A program made the translations under genes and the position numbers. Positions 7,035 through 7,435 of a stretch of DNA of 7,435 bases are shown piece by piece. This DNA comes from an uncultured Lachnospiraceae bacterium (GTDB lineage: Bacteria; Bacillota; Clostridia; Lachnospirales; Lachnospiraceae). Positions within the stretch are counted from its first letter, which is position 1. Every line of letters starts with the position of its first letter. The stretch lies in NCBI GenBank assembly GCA_948665105.1, contig CAPNGW010000111.1, positions 1 to 7,435 on the forward strand, given 5' to 3'. The notes under the pieces were generated by a model that ran no database searches, was not told where the DNA came from, and saw nothing but the letters and a program-made list of their open reading frames with translations.

Positions 7035-7036
7035 CC

Positions 7037-7435
7037 ATGGCGAATGTGAGTGTGATTGGCGCCGGAAGCTGGGGGATGGCCCTGGCAAAAGTGCTCTGCA
7101 CCAATGGACACAAGGTGACGGTCTGGTCTCTCATTGAGTCGGAGATACAGATGCTCACAGAAAAGCGGGAGCATACCACCAAGCTTCCAGGTGTAAAACT
7201 GCCGAAGGAGATTATGTTCACCACGGACCTTGAGGGGGCAGTTCGGGGACGGGAGCTTTTGGTGCTGGCCGTGCCCTCCATCTATGTCAGGAGTACGGCC
7301 CACAGTATGGCGCCTTTTGTGGAGCAGGGACAGGTGATTGTCAATGTGGCCAAGGGCATTGAGGAGACCACCTTAAAGACCTTGGCGGAGATTATCGAGG
7401 AGGAAGTGCTTAAGTCCACGGTGGCCATACTGTCC
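7037..7435 (+). CDS. gpsA: Glycerol-3-phosphate dehydrogenase [NAD(P)+], 3'-truncated by window edge
   Basis: GpsA reduces dihydroxyacetone phosphate to sn-glycerol-3-phosphate in the cytoplasm and so supplies the acceptor for PlsY encoded just upstream. The window holds 133 codons, open to the last base; the full protein is usually about 330-340 residues, so roughly 200 are missing. The start MANVSVIGAGSWGMALA shows the Rossmann dinucleotide motif GAGSWG (8-13). Other family sequences are LPGVKLPKEIMFTTDL, LAVPS (77-81), and NVAKGIE with the conserved lysine at 106. It begins 2 bases after the plsY stop, with its ribosome binding site inside plsY, so coupled translation is likely. No defect is visible in the part present. 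Confidence 0.97.
   Translation, partial: MANVSVIGAGSWGMALAKVLCTNGHKVTVWSLIESEIQMLTEKREHTTKLPGVKLPKEIMFTTDLEGAVRGRELLVLAVPSIYVRSTAHSMAPFVEQGQVIVNVAKGIEETTLKTLAEIIEEEVLKSTVAILS

Noticed and set aside
7031..7036. ATG overlapping the plsY stop as an alternative gpsA start
   Set aside because: It is in frame but only 1 base from the AAGGAGG ribosome binding site; the ATG at 7037 has proper spacing and gives the usual N-terminus.

Overview
The window reads as chromosomal DNA of an anaerobic, Gram-positive clostridium, most likely of the Lachnospiraceae type. The reasons are a large homodimeric-type pyruvate:ferredoxin oxidoreductase, the gene order DUF512 radical-SAM protein / der / plsY / gpsA that is familiar from Clostridia, strong AGGAGG-like ribosome binding sites, and roughly balanced GC content. 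The exact genus cannot be fixed from this sequence alone. All genes lie on the + strand.

Region 1 (1-3269) is the body and 3' end of a pyruvate:ferredoxin oxidoreductase gene (nifJ/por). Its first roughly 90 codons lie outside the window. All ligands for three [4Fe-4S] clusters and the thiamine diphosphate site are present.

Region 2 (3270-3642) is a 373-base intergenic stretch with more structure than ordinary spacer. It holds a 14-base direct repeat that starts in the nifJ stop codon, a small GC-rich hairpin, and a very strong terminator hairpin closed by a GAGA tetraloop. After these come nested inverted repeats (about 3462-3602), a good candidate sigma-A promoter, and a 17-base-arm palindrome at the predicted transcription start. 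I see no convincing protein gene here.

Region 3 (3643-7435) is a tightly packed operon. It encodes a PDZ/radical-SAM/DUF512 protein of unknown function (TTG start), the double-GTPase ribosome assembly factor Der, the membrane acyltransferase PlsY, and the first 133 residues of glycerol-3-phosphate dehydrogenase GpsA, which runs off the window. Gaps are 16, 1 and 2 bases, so co-transcription and translational coupling are likely. GpsA makes sn-glycerol-3-phosphate and PlsY acylates it from acyl-phosphate, so the last two genes form the entry to phospholipid synthesis. Der matures the 50S ribosomal subunit. The DUF512 gene at the head is the least understood member, and it carries a recent in-frame 36-base tandem duplication.

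Most of the window is core housekeeping DNA. The points worth a second look are the structured intergenic block, the promoter/palindrome arrangement, and the uncharacterised radical-SAM gene with its internal duplication. I found no CRISPR array, insertion sequence, tRNA or rRNA.
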